DNA of 64,000 bases from Ktedonobacter robiniae (GCF_016587375.1 NZ_BNJG01000001.1:2790001-2854000); one strand, 5' to 3'. Positions 27,023 through 36,404 are shown, counted from the first letter of the stretch. Notes: generated from the sequence alone by a model not told the origin. A program made the numbers and translations.

Positions 27023-28030
27023 CTACCACTTTGTGGCTAGTAGTATGTCAAGTTCCTCGTGCTTGCAAGCCACGGGAAAGATTGTCATATGCGTAAGCTG
27101 AGCCAGGTAATCGAGACTCTCTTGATCCGAGGGATCGGCCAGGGCTATGGTTAGCGCCTGTTGTTCACGGCCTACAGGTACGCAGCGCAAGGTGCAGGCA
27201 ACGCTATGGGGGATGAGGCGTGTCAAACGCCTGGGCAGGCAGGTTGGCAGGTGCATAAACGGGACTGAGGATGGCATTGCTGCTTCGTATGCTGGCGGCT
27301 GATGATACAGGTTACTATGCCTGCTGTATGTGGCGCTGATTGGTAAGAGCATACGTGGCTTCAAGGTGACGCGTCGCTCGCAACGCCCTAACTGCTGGAG
27401 AAAGCCCTCATAGGTCTCTTGCTGTTCGGGGAAGGAGGCATACCCGATGATAATATGTGTTTCATGCCGTAGGGGAGGAATTATCGTCTCGGCCTCCAGT
27501 AGATCTACCTGTGCATAAATACGCTCCAGAATGTTGTAGGCGCCTCCAGATCCAACACCTGGGAGGAAGAGCAGAGCGCTCCCTTCGCCGTGTGTGCATA
27601 GTTGATCACTACCGCGTAGGACGGCTTTGATCTTGTCTTCAAGTTGGCTCATAAAGCCAGGTGCTGGATGACTGCAATGTGGAGGCCTGAACACATGCTT
27701 ATGTGTGGTGGCATCATAGGTGCTTCGGCGTTCAACTTGCACAACATGCAGGACAAAAAGGCTGAAGGGCTGTCTCTGTGCCAACAACTCCTGAATGTGT
27801 TGTTGTACCTCCTGCAACAGCTCTGTTGGGAGTAAAATGTTCTCCAGGAGAGGCTCTTCTGCTTTTCTTATCTCTTGAAGCGCTTCTGTATGCGTGAGCG
27901 GCAAAAGTTGGCAGGTGCAGGGGTCGCCCTGATGCCGTACAGCTCGCCTACCTCGGGCTGACTTTATGCTTGTACGCTTGAGATGCTGCTTCTCGGAGGC
28001 TGCCTCACCTGTTGTTAGCCTTGTAATCAT
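27023..28030 (-). CDS. Degenerate GGDEF plus MshEN (GspE N-terminal-like) protein
   Basis: 335 residues. Residues about 85-225 follow the GGDEF fold plan (PFSLFVLHVV, then SDQLCTHGEGSALLFLPGVG where GGDEF should be, then IIIGYASFPE). The signature is GEGSA, so it should not make c-di-GMP. Residues about 265-332 (LPRRLTRLIPHSVACTLRCV with TIALADPSDQESLDYLAQLT) match the MshEN/T2SSE N-terminal domain, which in MshE binds c-di-GMP. A basic N-terminus with CTC precedes them. There is no membrane segment. Possibly a c-di-GMP receptor; this is inference. Confidence 0.65.
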   Translation of the reverse strand: MITRLTTGEAASEKQHLKRTSIKSARGRRAVRHQGDPCTCQLLPLTHTEALQEIRKAEEPLLENILLPTELLQEVQQHIQELLAQRQPFSLFVLHVVQVERRSTYDATTHKHVFRPPHCSHPAPGFMSQLEDKIKAVLRGSDQLCTHGEGSALLFLPGVGSGGAYNILERIYAQVDLLEAETIIPPLRHETHIIIGYASFPEQQETYEGFLQQLGRCERRVTLKPRMLLPISATYSRHSNLYHQPPAYEAAMPSSVPFMHLPTCLPRRLTRLIPHSVACTLRCVPVGREQQALTIALADPSDQESLDYLAQLTHMTIFPVACKHEELDILLATKW

Positions 28031-28050
28031 CAGACCTCTGCCTCTGGATA

Positions 28051-28070
28051 CCCATGCCTTGAGGCATGGG
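28051..28070. repeat. Short perfect hairpin resembling an IS200/IS605 end
   Basis: CCCATGCC and GGCATGGG around TTGA. The minus strand reads GAACCCCATGCC. No transposase or tnpB is near, so it may be a remnant. Confidence 0.35.
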
Positions 28071-28314
28071 GTTCTCTGACTGTTTCTGTGTATTTGCCCA
28101 AATGGATATAGGGAAGTGTATCATTGAAGAAGACGAAGGTGTGATGGTTAATGCGTTACAGAGTGGTTAAGATTCACCAAGGCAGGTTAAGAAGCAGGGC
28201 TGAGAGGATGGTGTTCTGTGAGTGGTATCCAACCATGTATTGTTGTCTCGCGTATGGCTGGATACCTGATCGTTGTCGTCGCTTGTGCCCAAATTGAAAG
28301 CTTAAGGGGCCGGG

Positions 28315-29013
28315 TTAAGGTTCGATAGCCACAGGGGCAGTGAAGGTATAGCCTACTCCTGGGACCGTCATAATAAAACGAGGGCTATTAGGAGAGGGCT
28401 CTACTTTCTGGCGCAGGTGGCGGATGTGGGTCTTCACCAGGCCTGAGTCGCCGGTTTCATCGTAGCCCCAGACACGTTCGATGATCATATCTGTGGTCAG
28501 GACCTGGCCTGTATTAGTAATAAGCAAATGGAGTAAACGGCTTTCAGTAGGAGTAAGGCGAACTTTGACGCCATCGCGTGTGACCTCATGCCGCATCGCA
28601 TCAAGCGTAATTGGTCCAACAGTAACTGTAGAGGTGCCCGCGACCCCACGTACATTGCCTGCGCGGCGCATAACGGCTTTAATGCGTGCCAGGAGCTGTC
28701 TCGGGCTGAAGGGTTTGCGCAAATAGTCATCAGCACCCAGTTCCAGGCCACGGACTTCGTCGTCTTCGCGGTCGTGAGCGGTCAAGATAAGTACCATAGA
28801 GTTGGTTTCGTTACGCATCTGGCGACAGACCTCGAAACCATCAAGTTTAGGCATCTGAATATCTAAAATCACCAGGTCTGGTAATGATTCACGCCAACGC
28901 TTGATTGCCTGCTCGCCATCAAAGGCGCGTATGACCTCGTAGCCATGCCCTTTGAGCCAGTAGCTCAGCATATCTACCATGTCGCGGTCATCGTCCGCTA
29001 CCATGATCTTCAC
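28315..29013 (-). CDS. OmpR/PhoB-family response regulator
   Basis: 232 residues. Receiver domain with acidic pocket ADDD (6-9), phospho-acceptor Asp51 (VILDIQMPK), Thr (LILTAHD) and Lys (YLRKPF). A winged-helix DNA-binding domain follows (about 130-228, with LTPTESRLLHLL, VKTHIRHLRQKVEP and VPGVGYTF). GTG start at 29013 with GGAGG 9 nt upstream. No histidine kinase gene is adjacent, so it is an orphan here and its signal is unknown. Confidence 0.95.
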   Translation of the reverse strand: MKIMVADDDRDMVDMLSYWLKGHGYEVIRAFDGEQAIKRWRESLPDLVILDIQMPKLDGFEVCRQMRNETNSMVLILTAHDREDDEVRGLELGADDYLRKPFSPRQLLARIKAVMRRAGNVRGVAGTSTVTVGPITLDAMRHEVTRDGVKVRLTPTESRLLHLLITNTGQVLTTDMIIERVWGYDETGDSGLVKTHIRHLRQKVEPSPNSPRFIMTVPGVGYTFTAPVAIEP

Positions 29014-29645
29014 GTACGTTTTCCTCCTACACTACAGGCCTACGTTACAATGCAAGGATGTACAGACGTGTCTTCTTATAGACACTTTGCCCATCATTTC
29101 TGCGTCTCACGTTCCCAACGGGACGCAACTATGGGAGTAACATAATGATACAATGTGTGACAGGAATAGTCATGATCAATAGTTCTTTTGGGCAATTGGC
29201 TCTGTTTATTACGGCAATTTGACCCGTCTCCAGGTTTATTTCGCTGGCCATCTGCCCAGTAGTGTCCCGCAAAAGCCTGCTCTCCCTTATCTATCCTGGT
29301 TCACAAGCTCGCCTCAGTGGAGATGGTCCCTAAAAATGCGCAAAGGAAGAGGTAGAAAGGCGTATGTGCATCTTAAGCATTTTCTACTTCACCCACAAGT
29401 CCTACTATTTTGTCTGTGGTGAAACAAGATGATATCATTTTTCTGAAGCTATCCTCTAAGAATGTGTGTACGCTGGGAGTCATGTACCTCCGCTTTCAAA
29501 GCGGGGGCTTGGAGCGAGGACATGTGCCTCGTTGTGATAAAAGCGGCAGTGGATGGCTCCTTGAGGGAGGCAGACAACGAATACAGCAAGTTTCCCAACC
29601 TGGTTTTATCTGGGTAGCTACGGTGGAGTCGCCTGCTGCCTATGT
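29014..29645. other. Intergenic region with one hairpin
   Basis: 632 bp between divergent genes. A 10-bp hairpin (29487-29496 with 29498-29507), followed on the minus strand by AAGCCCC-type sequence, resembles an IS605-type end. Otherwise nothing recognised; a frame from 29410 has no ribosome site or family likeness. Confidence 0.5.
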
Positions 29646-30956
29646 ATGCTCGTGGGCAATATTCTCTATGCCTACATACGCAAACGTGGGGCACGGCGTC
29701 AGCTTCAGGCTGTCACTTTCGCCTGCATAATAGCGGCCCTGCTGGTAATTCCTGCCTTTATATGGTATGCGCTTTATTTTCATGCCGCACATACCTCGCT
29801 CTCATTTCTAGAGGCGATGATCGTCCTGGCTTATCTCGCTATTTGTGGTTGGTTGCTACCCGTAGGGGCCAGCGCCCTCTTTCTGGCGCTAGCGCGACCG
29901 CGTGTTGCGGAATCTCTCCTTAGATCCACATCCGTGCAGACCGCTGCCACACGCTCGAATTCCACTGGCGCCTCGTATGTTCCTCCCCGCTATATACCAG
30001 GTAACCCCGTGTCGCTGGTCTTTGGCGAGGAGACGCCCTGGGCCTGGCTAGAGTATCGGAATGGAAACTTTCAAGGCCAGCGCCTGGCTTTCAAGCGTGC
30101 GATTATGACGATTGGACGTGATGAGAACTGCGATATCTGGCTGGATGACGATATGGTCTCGCGCCACCATGCCGAGATCGCGTGGGACCGTGGCATGGTC
30201 TTTGTGACAGATTGTGGGAGTATGAATGGCCTCTCGCTCAACGGCCAGCGTGTCAAAGGCTTTGCACGCCTGGAGCATAATGACCTGCTTGAAGTTGGCT
30301 CACACCGCTTTATCTTCGCGCTGGCTGAGTCTCAGGAGGCTTCGCTAGAGGAGAGTGACCCTCTTGCGCACCACAAATGGCGCCTGACCAGTGAACTGGG
30401 TCAGGATACCCCTACCGGAAATAGTCGTGATCTGCCTGCAACCAGGCCACTCACCGACCGGGCTTCGGTCCTCTTTTCGGGGCGAGTAACGGAAGATTGG
30501 AAGGACACTGCTGAGGTAACAAGGCCGCCAACTCCTTTTCAGACCTCGACAAATCTGGGAGGTGCGCTGACCATTCGTGATGGTGAACTGGTGGGCCGTA
30601 GCTTTATGCTCGAACGGGCCGTTCTCTCAGTTGGGCGCGGTATCGAGAGCGATATCGTGATCAATGACTCTTCGATCTCACGTCGGCATGCTCAATTCTT
30701 GCGTCAGGCCGATGGCGACTATGTGCAGGATCTCAATAGCCGGAATGGGACACGCGTCAACGATGAGTACCTGACCAAGCCTCGCTTGCTCCAAGGCGGC
30801 GATATCGTCTCTGTAGGTAACATTCGCCTGGAGTACATCTCGATGCTGGTGGCTCATACTTCTTCCCTGCCACATCTGATCACACCCCGGCCCTATACCG
30901 CGCCTATTAGTGGCATTGGTCCCGCCCCTATCAAGCTTCCTAGCCGCCAGAAGTAG
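29646..30956 (+). CDS. Membrane-anchored protein with two FHA domains
   Basis: 436 residues. Two hydrophobic segments at about 22-45 and 57-82 are followed by a linker and two forkhead-associated domains that read phospho-threonine. The first (about 150-225) shows IGRDENCDIWL, SRHHAEI and GSMNGLSLN; the second (about 318-395) shows VGRGIESDIVI, SRRHAQF and NSRNGTRVN. Both keep the Gly-Arg, Ser-Arg-His and Asn residues that bind the phosphopeptide. ATG 29646 lacks a good ribosome site; no better start is in frame. Possibly a signalling hub of Ser/Thr phosphorylation at the membrane; no kinase is nearby. Confidence 0.87.
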   Translation: MLVGNILYAYIRKRGARRQLQAVTFACIIAALLVIPAFIWYALYFHAAHTSLSFLEAMIVLAYLAICGWLLPVGASALFLALARPRVAESLLRSTSVQTAATRSNSTGASYVPPRYIPGNPVSLVFGEETPWAWLEYRNGNFQGQRLAFKRAIMTIGRDENCDIWLDDDMVSRHHAEIAWDRGMVFVTDCGSMNGLSLNGQRVKGFARLEHNDLLEVGSHRFIFALAESQEASLEESDPLAHHKWRLTSELGQDTPTGNSRDLPATRPLTDRASVLFSGRVTEDWKDTAEVTRPPTPFQTSTNLGGALTIRDGELVGRSFMLERAVLSVGRGIESDIVINDSSISRRHAQFLRQADGDYVQDLNSRNGTRVNDEYLTKPRLLQGGDIVSVGNIRLEYISMLVAHTSSLPHLITPRPYTAPISGIGPAPIKLPSRQK

Positions 30957-30974
30957 TGCTCCACGCGAACGTGT

Positions 30975-31688
30975 TTACCACGCAATTTCATAGCGTTGAA
31001 GTGGGTGGAGCGAGAGGATGGGTCGCCCATGGCCAGGATAGAGGTAATGAATATCCAGGCTACGGAGGACGTGCAGCGTCTCGCGTAAGAGGTGGCGGCT
31101 AGCTCCAGCGCGTAGACGTGGTCTCTCACTTTCATTAGTGAGCACTGTATCTCCACAGATTAATTCCAGAGAGAAGGGATTGTAGAGGCAGAGGCTTTCG
31201 GGAGTATGCCCGGGACTGGCAATGACGCGCCACTCAGGATGCTCAGGCAGTCCCGTAATATCCTCTAGCCAGATATCAACCAATTGCATTTGCTGGAGAT
31301 AGGCCGGTGGGAAGAGATCGAGGTGTTGCAGAGAGTCCGGTAGCATCCGCCCGGCGAAATGACTGATGTGTGGCAGGACATTTCCCTTGTTCTCATTATC
31401 GAGCGCGAGCTGCTTAACCAGGGCCGAGGCCGCAACGGGGGCCGAGCAGGTGGCTTTGAGCGCCGCGAGACCTGCCGTATGATCGGGATGGAGGTGGGTA
31501 AAGACAACCAGGTCTATGTCTTGAGGACTGCGACCAAGAATGCGCTGAATGTAGTGGTGGAGCAGGCGCACATTCAACTCAGAACCAGGGTCGACGACCA
31601 CCAGGTGCTCATCGTTGATGAGGTAGGTGTTGGCCATAGAGAAGCGATCTGTGATGGTGTGCACCATCCTGGCTTTGGTTGGATGCAT
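30975..31688 (-). CDS. MBL-fold metallo-hydrolase
   Basis: 237 residues. The metal motif is FTHLHPDHTAG (HxHxDH, about 66-71), with further ligands in ASPGHTPES and ICGDTVLT, and the final PGHG near 217. This is the glyoxalase II/RNase J-like fold with a two-metal centre. It acts on an unknown ester, thioester or lactone. It is convergent with the FHA gene and separated by 18 bp. The start is uncertain; the direct repeat GGATGCAT surrounds the first Met, and Met8 is an alternative. Confidence 0.88.
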   Translation of the reverse strand: MHPTKARMVHTITDRFSMANTYLINDEHLVVVDPGSELNVRLLHHYIQRILGRSPQDIDLVVFTHLHPDHTAGLAALKATCSAPVAASALVKQLALDNENKGNVLPHISHFAGRMLPDSLQHLDLFPPAYLQQMQLVDIWLEDITGLPEHPEWRVIASPGHTPESLCLYNPFSLELICGDTVLTNESERPRLRAGASRHLLRETLHVLRSLDIHYLYPGHGRPILSLHPLQRYEIAW

Positions 31689-32021
31689 AGGCTCTAGGAT
31701 GCATTCCTTTCCTTCAATCGGGTTCCCTGGATACTTGCTGGCTTGCCCTGTAGCTGCTAAGAAGAGCTATATGGGGTGATGAGGGCGCAGGGTATGATTT
31801 AACAACCTGGATAGAATGCATTATAAAACCTGGCCTGCTACAAAGCAATGAGATGCTTATTTAGGAGCAAACTCCCATGTACTGTACGCTTTTTTTCTCT
31901 GCCCTTACCGAAAACGAGGCCGCCTCCCATCGTAGATCAGCTTATACGCAGGGAGTGATCTCATATGTTATACTTACGGTAAATTAGGTGGTACATCCTC
32001 GATACGGAGGTTCTTTTTCGA
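31689..32021. other. Divergent intergenic region
   Basis: 333 bp between the MBL and KAS III-like starts. TATACT at 31969-31974 may be a -10 for the latter. Nothing else seen. Confidence 0.45.
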
Positions 32022-33269
32022 ATGACACTAGCCCCTGAGGGTCAATGGCCGCACTATACCTATGCTGTGCCACAGACCTATACCAAATCCCAGGTTCGCC
32101 TTGTGGGTTTGGGGAATTATTCTCCTAAAGGTATTATCACAAACGAATTTTTCGCGTATATTTCGACCTGTCTTGGTGATCCGCGTAAGGCGGAGGACCT
32201 GGAGCGCGTTACTGGTTTGAGCACCCGTTATGTTCGCGCCAGTACAATGGCTCTGTGCCGGAGGATGGCTGGTAGCGATGCTCCCGGCCTGATCGATGAT
32301 CCCGAAGCGGCCGAAGATGAGTCGCTTGTTGATATGGCGGTTGGGGCTGCGAAGCGCGCCCTGGCGAGTGCGGGCCTGGAAGCCACAGATATAGATACAA
32401 TCATTGGTGCCTCCTCATCCGATAATGATGCCTTTCCGACGATTGCAGGCTGGGTGGGAATGCGCCTGGGTATCCCAACTATTCGCGCAACCATGCTGCG
32501 GGGCGCCTGTGCTTGCCAGACGGAGGCCTTCCAGGTCTGTGCCGAGATACTGGCCGCCAGCTCTGCCAGGCGCGTGTTGCTGGTGATGTCTGAGGGCCTA
32601 CTCCCCAACATCATGAATGTGTTGGATTGGAAGACCAGCTCGCTCTTTGGCGAGGGGGCCGTGGCCTACATTCTGGAGCGTGGCGACGAGCCAACCTATG
32701 TCATTAATGGTTCTGATGCTCGCCAGGCAGCTTCCCTCTTCTACCAGACGCCGCTGCGTAAAGACTCGGTGGAGATGGCCGAGGTCGATCTGCGGATTCG
32801 CCAGCTCTTCAAAGAGGGCAAGGGGAAAGAGTTAAGCCAGCTTCTCTCGCAGTACCATGTGGGCTATACCAAGATGAACGGCAAAGAGGTCTTTCGTGAG
32901 GCTCCCCGGGCTATGGCAGAGTCTGTAGATGCGCTCCTGCGTCACTCGGGCTTGCAGTATGATGATGTGAAGCATATCGTGCCTCACCAAGCTAACTCAC
33001 GCATTACGCGTCGCATGGGTGAGCTGCTGATGAATGATTATGGCTGGCCTGAGTCTACCATGGGGAAACTGGCCGATAACTTCCGCTACTATGGCAACCT
33101 CTCCAACGCGAGTATTGGCACCGCACTGGTTGAACTGTTGCGCAATGACCGCCTGCATCCTGGCGAGTGGCTGGCCCTCCCCGCGGTAGGTGGGGGGCTT
33201 AACTATGGCTGCTGGCTTGTACGTTACCAAGGATTGAAAAACGTAGATGCTGTGGTCGACCCCGCTTAG
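32022..33269 (+). CDS. 3-oxoacyl-ACP synthase III-like (KAS III) enzyme, long form
   Basis: 415 residues, about 100 more than FabH. The thiolase fold is clear: VRLVGLGNYSPKGIITNEFF, a Cys in the RGACACQTEAF block (Cys163, perhaps Cys165, as nucleophile), His in VPHQANSRITRRM and Asn in NLSNASIGTALVE, giving the Cys-His-Asn triad. It may condense an acyl starter with malonyl-ACP or act in polyketide or head-to-head condensation. Extra length lies between residues 70 and 100 and near 230-265. GGAGG precedes the ATG. Not adjacent to other fatty-acid genes, so its product is unknown. Confidence 0.88.
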   Translation: MTLAPEGQWPHYTYAVPQTYTKSQVRLVGLGNYSPKGIITNEFFAYISTCLGDPRKAEDLERVTGLSTRYVRASTMALCRRMAGSDAPGLIDDPEAAEDESLVDMAVGAAKRALASAGLEATDIDTIIGASSSDNDAFPTIAGWVGMRLGIPTIRATMLRGACACQTEAFQVCAEILAASSARRVLLVMSEGLLPNIMNVLDWKTSSLFGEGAVAYILERGDEPTYVINGSDARQAASLFYQTPLRKDSVEMAEVDLRIRQLFKEGKGKELSQLLSQYHVGYTKMNGKEVFREAPRAMAESVDALLRHSGLQYDDVKHIVPHQANSRITRRMGELLMNDYGWPESTMGKLADNFRYYGNLSNASIGTALVELLRNDRLHPGEWLALPAVGGGLNYGCWLVRYQGLKNVDAVVDPA

Positions 33270-33277
33270 AAATTTTT

Positions 33278-33336
33278 GATGAAGAATATAATGATGCTGG
33301 CAGCCACAGGCTGCCAGCATCATTATATTCTTCATC
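33278..33336. repeat. Long perfect hairpin between convergent genes, 28-bp arms
   Basis: Arms 33278-33305 and 33309-33336 with loop ACA, beginning 8 bp after one stop codon and ending 3 bp before the other. Confidence 0.92.
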
Positions 33337-33338
33337 AG

Positions 33339-34235
33339 TTAAAAAAGTCCACGTTCGTAGGTATAATAGACTTCGCTGTCTTCGGCGATGGCCTCTTCAC
33401 AACCCAGGCCCGCGAAGGCATCGCGCATAATAACCAGGTCGGGCGCGTAGATGCGTACGTTTTCGATCTCTATCTCGATTGCATGCTGGAGTAGCTCGTT
33501 GCCGATGAGGCTGATGGCTTCGATGGCGGTTCCGTCGATGTACCCGACCGAGAGACTTACTGTTGGGTTCTCGCGCACCTCAATGATGGCCAGCCCATCC
33601 AGGCGTTCCCAGCGATGAAGAACATAAATTTGCTGCGCCTTGATCTTTTTCTCTAGAAACTCTGCCGTGATGGGATAAGCGCGGAAGCGCAGGTAGTAGA
33701 GACCTCCGACGATGGGAAAGATATTCGAGGCATTTAAGAAGTCAATGATGGCGTCCAGGTCCTCAAGCGTGGCCAGGCGCGGTTTATCGCTGCCATGTAC
33801 ACGCGTGATTTTCTCGGGCGTGGCTTTGGTATTAAAGGGGAGAATGGCCCCCACGCGGCGAAAATATCCCCCTTCACTCACCTGCTGCGAGCGCTCATTG
33901 ATATGTGAAATGGCCATACGTGCATATTGCGCGCCGCGCCGCATAGCCTCGGCCAACGCGGCCTCATTCACCTTGCGTGCCAACCCCTGACGGCGAAATT
34001 CTGGAGCGACGCGCAGGCCCTCAAGCCAGGCGTCCTCAGACGTAAGCATCTCCATATGCACCAGGGCTGCAGGTTGTTTGTCAACTGTGGCTACAATAAG
34101 CTGCCCTGCTGGATTCTGTAGCCATTCATTCCAGACGTGCTCGATATAATCTCCATGTTCCCATGTGTGTGCGCAGAAGGCCAGAACCGCCTCGCGGTCC
34201 TTGGCCTGCGCTGGTCGTACTTCAATGTGTGACAT
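33339..34235 (-). CDS. GNAT-family N-acetyltransferase, long form
   Basis: 298 residues. The N-terminal 160 residues are a GNAT domain with acetyl-CoA loop RVAPEFRRQGLARKVNEAAL (about 77-96) and ARMAISHINERSQQVSEGGY. The C-terminal half (160-298) is less conserved and may be a second, degenerate GNAT fold. Substrate unknown. GGGAGG lies 11 nt before the ATG; a TTGACG/TATAGT promoter candidate is upstream. Confidence 0.85.
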   Translation of the reverse strand: MSHIEVRPAQAKDREAVLAFCAHTWEHGDYIEHVWNEWLQNPAGQLIVATVDKQPAALVHMEMLTSEDAWLEGLRVAPEFRRQGLARKVNEAALAEAMRRGAQYARMAISHINERSQQVSEGGYFRRVGAILPFNTKATPEKITRVHGSDKPRLATLEDLDAIIDFLNASNIFPIVGGLYYLRFRAYPITAEFLEKKIKAQQIYVLHRWERLDGLAIIEVRENPTVSLSVGYIDGTAIEAISLIGNELLQHAIEIEIENVRIYAPDLVIMRDAFAGLGCEEAIAEDSEVYYTYERGLF

Positions 34236-34264
34236 GACCAGTGATACCTCCCTTTCCTGTGTTG

Positions 34265-34294
34265 ACTATAGCGAGAAAACGTCATTTTCGTCAA
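34265..34294 (-). promoter_or_regulatory. Candidate promoter for the GNAT gene
   Basis: On the minus strand TTGACG (34294-34289), 18 nt, TATAGT (34270-34265), about 30 nt before the start codon. Confidence 0.5.
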
Positions 34295-34424
34295 TATATT
34301 CCGCAACCATTGCTCAGTCCTGGGCGTGCTATATGTATCGTTTACCTATCCGTAAAGATAAATTCCGCTGTAGACAACTACAACTTTTGATAGAGAGTTA
34401 GCTAGAGGCATAGAGGAGGAGGCC

Positions 34425-35237
34425 ATGCCAGAAAAGAATCCACCTTCTAAAGATGAGGCAGTAAAAGAGCTTGAGGGCCATGCTCAGGAGGCAGTGCAGA
34501 AGGCACAGCAGGAGGTAGAGGAGTCGCGCTCTCCCTGGTGGAGCGTCTTACGCAAGACGAGTTTCCTGATCACGTTTGATGCCATTATGCTTGTGCTTTT
34601 TGGCGCCCTGGCCGCCTATGTGCATTTTAATGCCGTCCTCAATATCGATGTGTTTATTACGCAGGAGCTTCAGGAGTTACGGACTCCGTGGTTAGATGTG
34701 TTGATGACGGCCGTCAGCTATATTGGGACCAGCCTTATATTGTCAATCCTGCTAATTATTGTGATGGCGATTATCTTCTGGATCGTCAATTTGCGTTTGG
34801 AGGCGATCATTCTCATCGTGCATACCACTGTGAGTTCGCTCTTGAATGGTCTGTTCAAAGCCTGGATTGGACGCCCACGCCCGACAACCAACCTGGTCGA
34901 GATCCTACAGGCCGCTGGCGGCAAAAGCTTTCCCAGTGGGCATGTGATGGGGTATGTTGCCTTCTGGGGCCTGCTCTTCTCCTTCGGGATGATTCTCTTT
35001 AAGCGTGACCGCTGGTGGCACTATGTATTGCTGATTGTACCTGCATTGTTTGTGATCCTGGTAGGGCCATCACGTGTCTATCTTGGTGACCACTGGGCCT
35101 CGGATGTATTGGGGGCCTATATGATTGGCCTCTTCTTGCTCTCCATAACGCTCTGGATCTATGGACGCCTGAAGCGCCGAGGGGTGCTTGAGTATAAGCA
35201 TACGCCCGCTAAGGCTCATCCTGCTCATTCATCATAA
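34425..35237 (+). CDS. PAP2-family phosphatase, membrane-bound
   Basis: 270 residues. A charged helical N-terminus of about 40 residues precedes six membrane segments. The three PAP2 motifs are present: KAWIGRPRP, PSGH and SRVYLGDHWASD, with catalytic His in the last two. These enzymes remove phosphate from phosphatidic acid, undecaprenyl pyrophosphate or similar lipids. The closest style is bacterial YbjG/BcrC-like, but this cannot be settled. GAGGAGG precedes the ATG. Convergent with the coiled-coil gene through a long hairpin. Confidence 0.92.
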   Translation: MPEKNPPSKDEAVKELEGHAQEAVQKAQQEVEESRSPWWSVLRKTSFLITFDAIMLVLFGALAAYVHFNAVLNIDVFITQELQELRTPWLDVLMTAVSYIGTSLILSILLIIVMAIIFWIVNLRLEAIILIVHTTVSSLLNGLFKAWIGRPRPTTNLVEILQAAGGKSFPSGHVMGYVAFWGLLFSFGMILFKRDRWWHYVLLIVPALFVILVGPSRVYLGDHWASDVLGAYMIGLFLLSITLWIYGRLKRRGVLEYKHTPAKAHPAHSS

Positions 35238-35249
35238 GATCTGCCTGGT

Positions 35250-35301
35250 ACACAGAGAGGAGGGGAACGGCATCACATGGCCGTTCCCCTCCTCTCTGTG
35301 T
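35250..35301. repeat. Long hairpin between convergent genes, 22-bp arms
   Basis: Arms 35250-35271 and 35280-35301, perfect, with an 8-nt loop. It lies 12 bp after one stop codon and 9 bp before the other. Confidence 0.9.
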
Positions 35302-35310
35302 ATATGCTAC

Positions 35311-36042
35311 TTACGCGTTAGTGCTTCGTCTGCGACGATGGCTATGGCCAGTGGATGTCTCGTGCTCTGGCGTCTCTTCCTGCTCGTCTGTTTCATCCTC
35401 TTCTTGTGTCTCTGCCTGATCCTGTGTGGTTGGCGCCTCCTCTGTGCTTGAGGATGGGGAGGACTCACCTCCTTCCCCCTGGGTCTGTGGTTGATCTACA
35501 TTGGCCTGGGTAGCGGGCTGCTCCTCTGTGTTGTCCTGGTTTGCAGGTTCCACATGGCTATTGTCGAGCGCTGAAACGGTTTCTGGGGTGTGTTCCTGGG
35601 TGAGCTCCTGAAGAATATCGTTCAAGGGAACTGGCTCGGGCGCTGGCTCGTCCTGGGCGACTGATCCGGCGTGGAGCGCTGCGTGCTCCTGCTCGAGTGT
35701 GTTTGTCACGGGAGTGTCGGTCAATTCCTCAAGGATAGGTGCGGAGGATGTGATAGGAGGCTGCTCATTTGTTTCATTGGCAGCTTTGTTGGTTTTCTTC
35801 TCACCTGGAATGGATTCCAGCGCGTTTTGCACCTGTTGTAGCTGCATCTCTAAATTGTGGAGCGCCACCTGAGCCTCCTCGAAGCGCTGTTGAGCTTTGG
35901 CTACCTTCTGCTCTGCCTTCTGAGCCTCTTTCTTGCCCTCTTCAATTTTTAGCATAAGCCTGGCTTCGCGCTTGGCAAGCTTTTTTCGCTCTTTTTTCTG
36001 ATTAGTGGGAGATGCGGCCTGCACGTGATTGGTAACTGTCAT
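35311..36042 (-). CDS. Coiled-coil protein with acidic low-complexity tail
   Basis: 243 residues, not recognised. Residues about 18-80 are Lys/Glu/Gln/Ala-rich with heptad-like spacing and should form a coiled coil. Residues 85-230 are rich in Glu, Gln, Thr and Pro with no hydrophobic core, probably disordered. The end is basic (HSHRRRRSTNA). No signal peptide or membrane segment. GGAAGAG precedes the ATG. Likely a cytoplasmic scaffold or nucleic-acid-associated protein; function not assigned. Confidence 0.65.
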   Translation of the reverse strand: MTVTNHVQAASPTNQKKERKKLAKREARLMLKIEEGKKEAQKAEQKVAKAQQRFEEAQVALHNLEMQLQQVQNALESIPGEKKTNKAANETNEQPPITSSAPILEELTDTPVTNTLEQEHAALHAGSVAQDEPAPEPVPLNDILQELTQEHTPETVSALDNSHVEPANQDNTEEQPATQANVDQPQTQGEGGESSPSSSTEEAPTTQDQAETQEEDETDEQEETPEHETSTGHSHRRRRSTNA

Positions 36043-36404
36043 AATGCACTTCTCTTCCTAAAACTATGCACGGACGTCTACATAACAACGATTGCCTGGC
36101 TGCAAAAATACCTGAAGCTGTCAACCTGGAGTAGTATACGCGTACTGTTGTTGGGTTCGGGGGCGCGAATAGTGACAGCTATTATGAGAAAGATACTCCA
36201 TAGTGACGGCAGTTGGCAAGAGGCAACCTGCCAGGCAAGAGATGTTCGTTGTATTAAGCACGTGTAGGGGTGCTGGGTAGTTTCGCCCTCTGTGCTTCTG
36301 GTCGCAGATGGCTGTATGTTTGCCCCTTCTCAGTAACTATGATAGACTCAACCGGGGGAAGAGATTCGCCTTGCTTATGCCAAAGAAACGTTAGGAACAT
36401 AATC
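36043..36404. other. Divergent intergenic region, no gene recognised
   Basis: 362 bp between the coiled-coil and thioesterase starts. Open frames here lack ribosome sites and family likeness. Confidence 0.5.

Noticed and set aside
29410..29730. Frame of 106 codons before the double-FHA gene
   Set aside because: No ribosome site, crosses a hairpin, and overlaps the FHA gene start.
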